Below, piece after piece: positions 62,469 to 64,000 of a DNA stretch of 64,000 bases. Position 1 is the first letter of the stretch, and the number at the start of each line of letters is the position of its first letter. Made by a program: the position numbers and the translations under genes. The notes beneath the pieces are model-generated. The model was not told the origin of the DNA. It saw only the letters and a program-made list of their open reading frames with translations, and searched no databases. This DNA comes from Neovahlkampfia damariscottae (taxonomy: Eukaryota > Heterolobosea > Selenaionea > Neovahlkampfiida > Neovahlkampfiidae). Location of the stretch: positions 62,001 to 126,000 of the forward strand of contig JABLTG010000029.1 in NCBI GenBank assembly GCA_016618085.1, written 5' to 3'.

Positions 62469-63461
62469 ATGCATTTTAGTTTCCAAAGTAGATCTACTGC
62501 ATTTGCAGACGATGAAGTTTCATTTCTCACTTCAAACTCAACCAAAACATTGTTAGCAATAGGATTTATCACTGGAAAGATTCAAATTAAAAATTTCTTC
62601 ACTCTTGAAACTTACTTTGAATATATTGGACATGAACATAAAATTTTGAGTTTAATTTTTTCAAAAGATGGTAAAAATTTATATTCAGGAGATAATGCTG
62701 GTGAAATTATTCAATTTAATTTAGACATGAGAGCAATTATTTTTGTTGGTTCAGGAAAAGGATGGGTACGTCAACTGTTAATTTTTGAAAATAGTCTCAT
62801 TTCCATCAGTGATTCTGAAGTTGTTTTTTGGAATTTACTGTCTTATGAATTGGAAAAAACTATATCTTGTCAAAATCATGGTGGAAATTGTATTAACAAG
62901 AATGAAAAAGAACTAATTTTGATTTCATATTATGATATGTCAGTGGTTGATTTGGAGACAAAAGAAATGAAGAAAAAATCAAGTTTGCATAAATTTAGTC
63001 ATAAAGTGATGTCTTCAAATCGTCCAAATATCCATTTTGTCAGTAGAAGAAGATACGGAACATCATCAATATTTGAATTTAACATGAAAAATTCTGAGAT
63101 TAGAAATATCACTGATGATGAAAAAGAGCATTCAAACATTTATGTAAAAGGAAATTTCCTGTATTTAGTACGTGAAGATGGTCTCATTCGAGTTTTGGAT
63201 TGTTTGAATTTTGAAGAATTGTACAAAATTGAAACAGGTGAAATGATCAAATACACTTGGATAGATGAAATACAGAACAATTTAACCATTATATCTTTAA
63301 ATCAGATTATAAAAGAAGATGGTGAAAATGAAATTGATTTAAAATTTGTTTCTGTCAAAAATATTTTGAATATGAAAAAAGTGCTTACAAGAGGAAAGGA
63401 TTTCAATTTGAATTTTCGTTTCAGGACACCATCCAAATTTAGATTTCCTTTTGGAAAATAG
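62469..63461 (+). CDS. WD40-type beta-propeller protein
   Basis: 330 residues, single exon. Weak WD40 repeats: LLAIGFITGKIQIKNF, HEHKILSLIFSKDGKNLYS and GDNAGEIIQFNLDM, SDSEVVFWNLLSYELEK, LVREDGLIRVLDCLNFEELY. A basic C-terminus (NFRFRTPSKFRFPFGK). Probably a scaffold; partners unknown. CCAAT 62461-62465 lies 3 bp before the ATG. Confidence 0.65.
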   Translation: MHFSFQSRSTAFADDEVSFLTSNSTKTLLAIGFITGKIQIKNFFTLETYFEYIGHEHKILSLIFSKDGKNLYSGDNAGEIIQFNLDMRAIIFVGSGKGWVRQLLIFENSLISISDSEVVFWNLLSYELEKTISCQNHGGNCINKNEKELILISYYDMSVVDLETKEMKKKSSLHKFSHKVMSSNRPNIHFVSRRRYGTSSIFEFNMKNSEIRNITDDEKEHSNIYVKGNFLYLVREDGLIRVLDCLNFEELYKIETGEMIKYTWIDEIQNNLTIISLNQIIKEDGENEIDLKFVSVKNILNMKKVLTRGKDFNLNFRFRTPSKFRFPFGK

Positions 63462-63583
63462 CAAATAAATCAGGTTTTTAAGAGATGATCGAATTGTCCA
63501 ACAGTCTTATTCTTTGAAGAAATAATTCTTGAACCCAAGAATTACCATTCACATTTATCTGTGTATTTCTGTTATTTTGAATC

Positions 63584-63631
63584 TCAACCGATTTTTCTTT
63601 TCTTTTTTTGGTCAACCGAAAAATCGGTTGA
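63584..63631. repeat. Three copies of TCAACCGA, two forming a hairpin
   Basis: TCAACCGA at 63584-63591 and 63612-63619, and its reverse complement TCGGTTGA at 63624-63631. The last two face each other across AAAA. Lies about 60-105 bp before the ATG of the last gene, next to an ATTGG (63631-63635). Confidence 0.5.
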
Positions 63632-63688
63632 TTGGGCGAATATAAAAAACAAGCATTCATTGGATGATTTTTTCATCAACAGAAAACA

Positions 63689-64000
63689 ATGGAAGAAGAA
63701 ACTGCAAAAATTGAAGCAACTATTCAAGATGCAAAAGTAACAGAATTAACAAAAGAAACTATTGAAGTTCCAAAAAGTTACTTGGAGTACGATTTAAAAC
63801 CACTTTTAGTGGGACCTCAAAAAATTGTTTTTTACAATGCACAAAACCCAAAATTTTATAAAGAAGTTTTGAAAGTTCAAAAACCGATAGTAAAGATGTG
63901 GTTATTAAGAAAAAACAAAGAACTCAATTATGTCACCAAAAGATCCTTAGAAGAAGCTTTTAGAATGAACATTCTACTTGAAAATGTTCTGATTGATGAT
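63689..64000 (+). CDS. Unrecognised protein, N-terminal part only
   Basis: Open from the ATG at 63689 to the window edge (104 residues): acidic start MEEETAKIEATIQDAKVTEL, then LEYDLKPLLVGPQKIVFYNA and VKMWLLRKNKELNYVTKRSL. ATTGG at 63659-63663, 25 bp upstream. Too short to place. Confidence 0.55.
   Translation, partial: MEEETAKIEATIQDAKVTELTKETIEVPKSYLEYDLKPLLVGPQKIVFYNAQNPKFYKEVLKVQKPIVKMWLLRKNKELNYVTKRSLEEAFRMNILLENVLIDD

Noticed and set aside
1-64000. tRNA, rRNA and CRISPR arrays
   Set aside because: I looked for T-loop-like GTTCGANNC blocks, rRNA-like GC-rich stretches and evenly spaced repeats and saw none; a covariance search could still find a tRNA.
1-64000. Transposons, LTR elements and capsid-type elements
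   Set aside because: No transposase, reverse transcriptase, integrase or capsid motifs in any frame, and no terminal repeats other than the gene-bearing duplication at 4.7 and 23.4 kb.

Overview
This window is AT-rich nuclear DNA from a unicellular eukaryote. It carries about 45 protein-coding genes on both strands, most of them split by tiny AT-rich GT-AG introns, commonly 30-50 bp. Stops TAA, TAG and TGA are all used, which fits the standard code. The gene mix is that of a free-living amoeboid or amoeboflagellate protist: RhoGEF and RGS-START signalling proteins, divergent actin relatives, DUF4116 repeat proteins, several secreted Cys-rich proteins, the gamete fusogen HAP2 and aerobic mitochondrial enzymes. 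A heterolobosean-like lineage is my best guess, at low confidence. I saw no tRNA, rRNA, CRISPR array, transposon or viral element.

Layout. 1-9.1 kb: a ZC3HC1/NIPA-like nuclear-basket protein with FG repeats (running off the left edge, with a false-looking assembly gap), an SV2/SVOP-like transporter, a small coiled-coil gene, a sirtuin-kelch fusion, a secreted Cys-rich protein and a sphingomyelinase D-like phospholipase. 9.1-20 kb: a cap methyltransferase-like protein, a membrane protein, an SLC35E-like transporter, a Golgi-type UDP-sugar epimerase, HAP2, an ABC1/COQ8 kinase, an archaeal-type phosphoglycerate mutase and an anchored orphan. 20-34 kb: a GH1 beta-glucosidase, PFK-2/FBPase-2, the second coiled-coil copy, a START-like candidate, a second sirtuin, a NOL-like reductase, a glycosyltransferase-like protein, membrane proteins, a PEP synthase-like protein and a class IV aminotransferase. 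34-45 kb: an RBPMS-like RNA-binding protein, Cys-rich surface proteins, an RGS remnant, a nucleotidyltransferase fused to a degenerate RNA-ligase-like domain, two divergent actins, an NR2C2AP homologue and NAD-isocitrate dehydrogenase. 45-64 kb: an LRR-IQ-DH-PH RhoGEF, valyl-tRNA synthetase, an FkbM methyltransferase, DUF4116 genes (one truncated, one frame-disrupted), an RGS-START protein, a PhoPQ-activated-type hydrolase, a secreted S33/TAP-like peptidase, a WD40 protein and an incomplete gene at the right edge.

Organisation. The genome is very compact. Five convergent pairs overlap by 4-14 bp at their stop codons. Most start codons have a CCAAT pentamer, in either orientation, within about 45 bp upstream, which looks like the main promoter element. 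Metabolic genes touch sugar phosphate control (PFKFB, phosphoglycerate mutase, PEP synthase) and the TCA cycle. A near-identical inverted duplication (4.7-5.2 and 23.4-24.1 kb) links two loci 18 kb apart.

Limits. All functions are read by eye from motifs. Gene models use start codons chosen by hand, because several long open frames begin at TTG, CTG or GTG rather than ATG.
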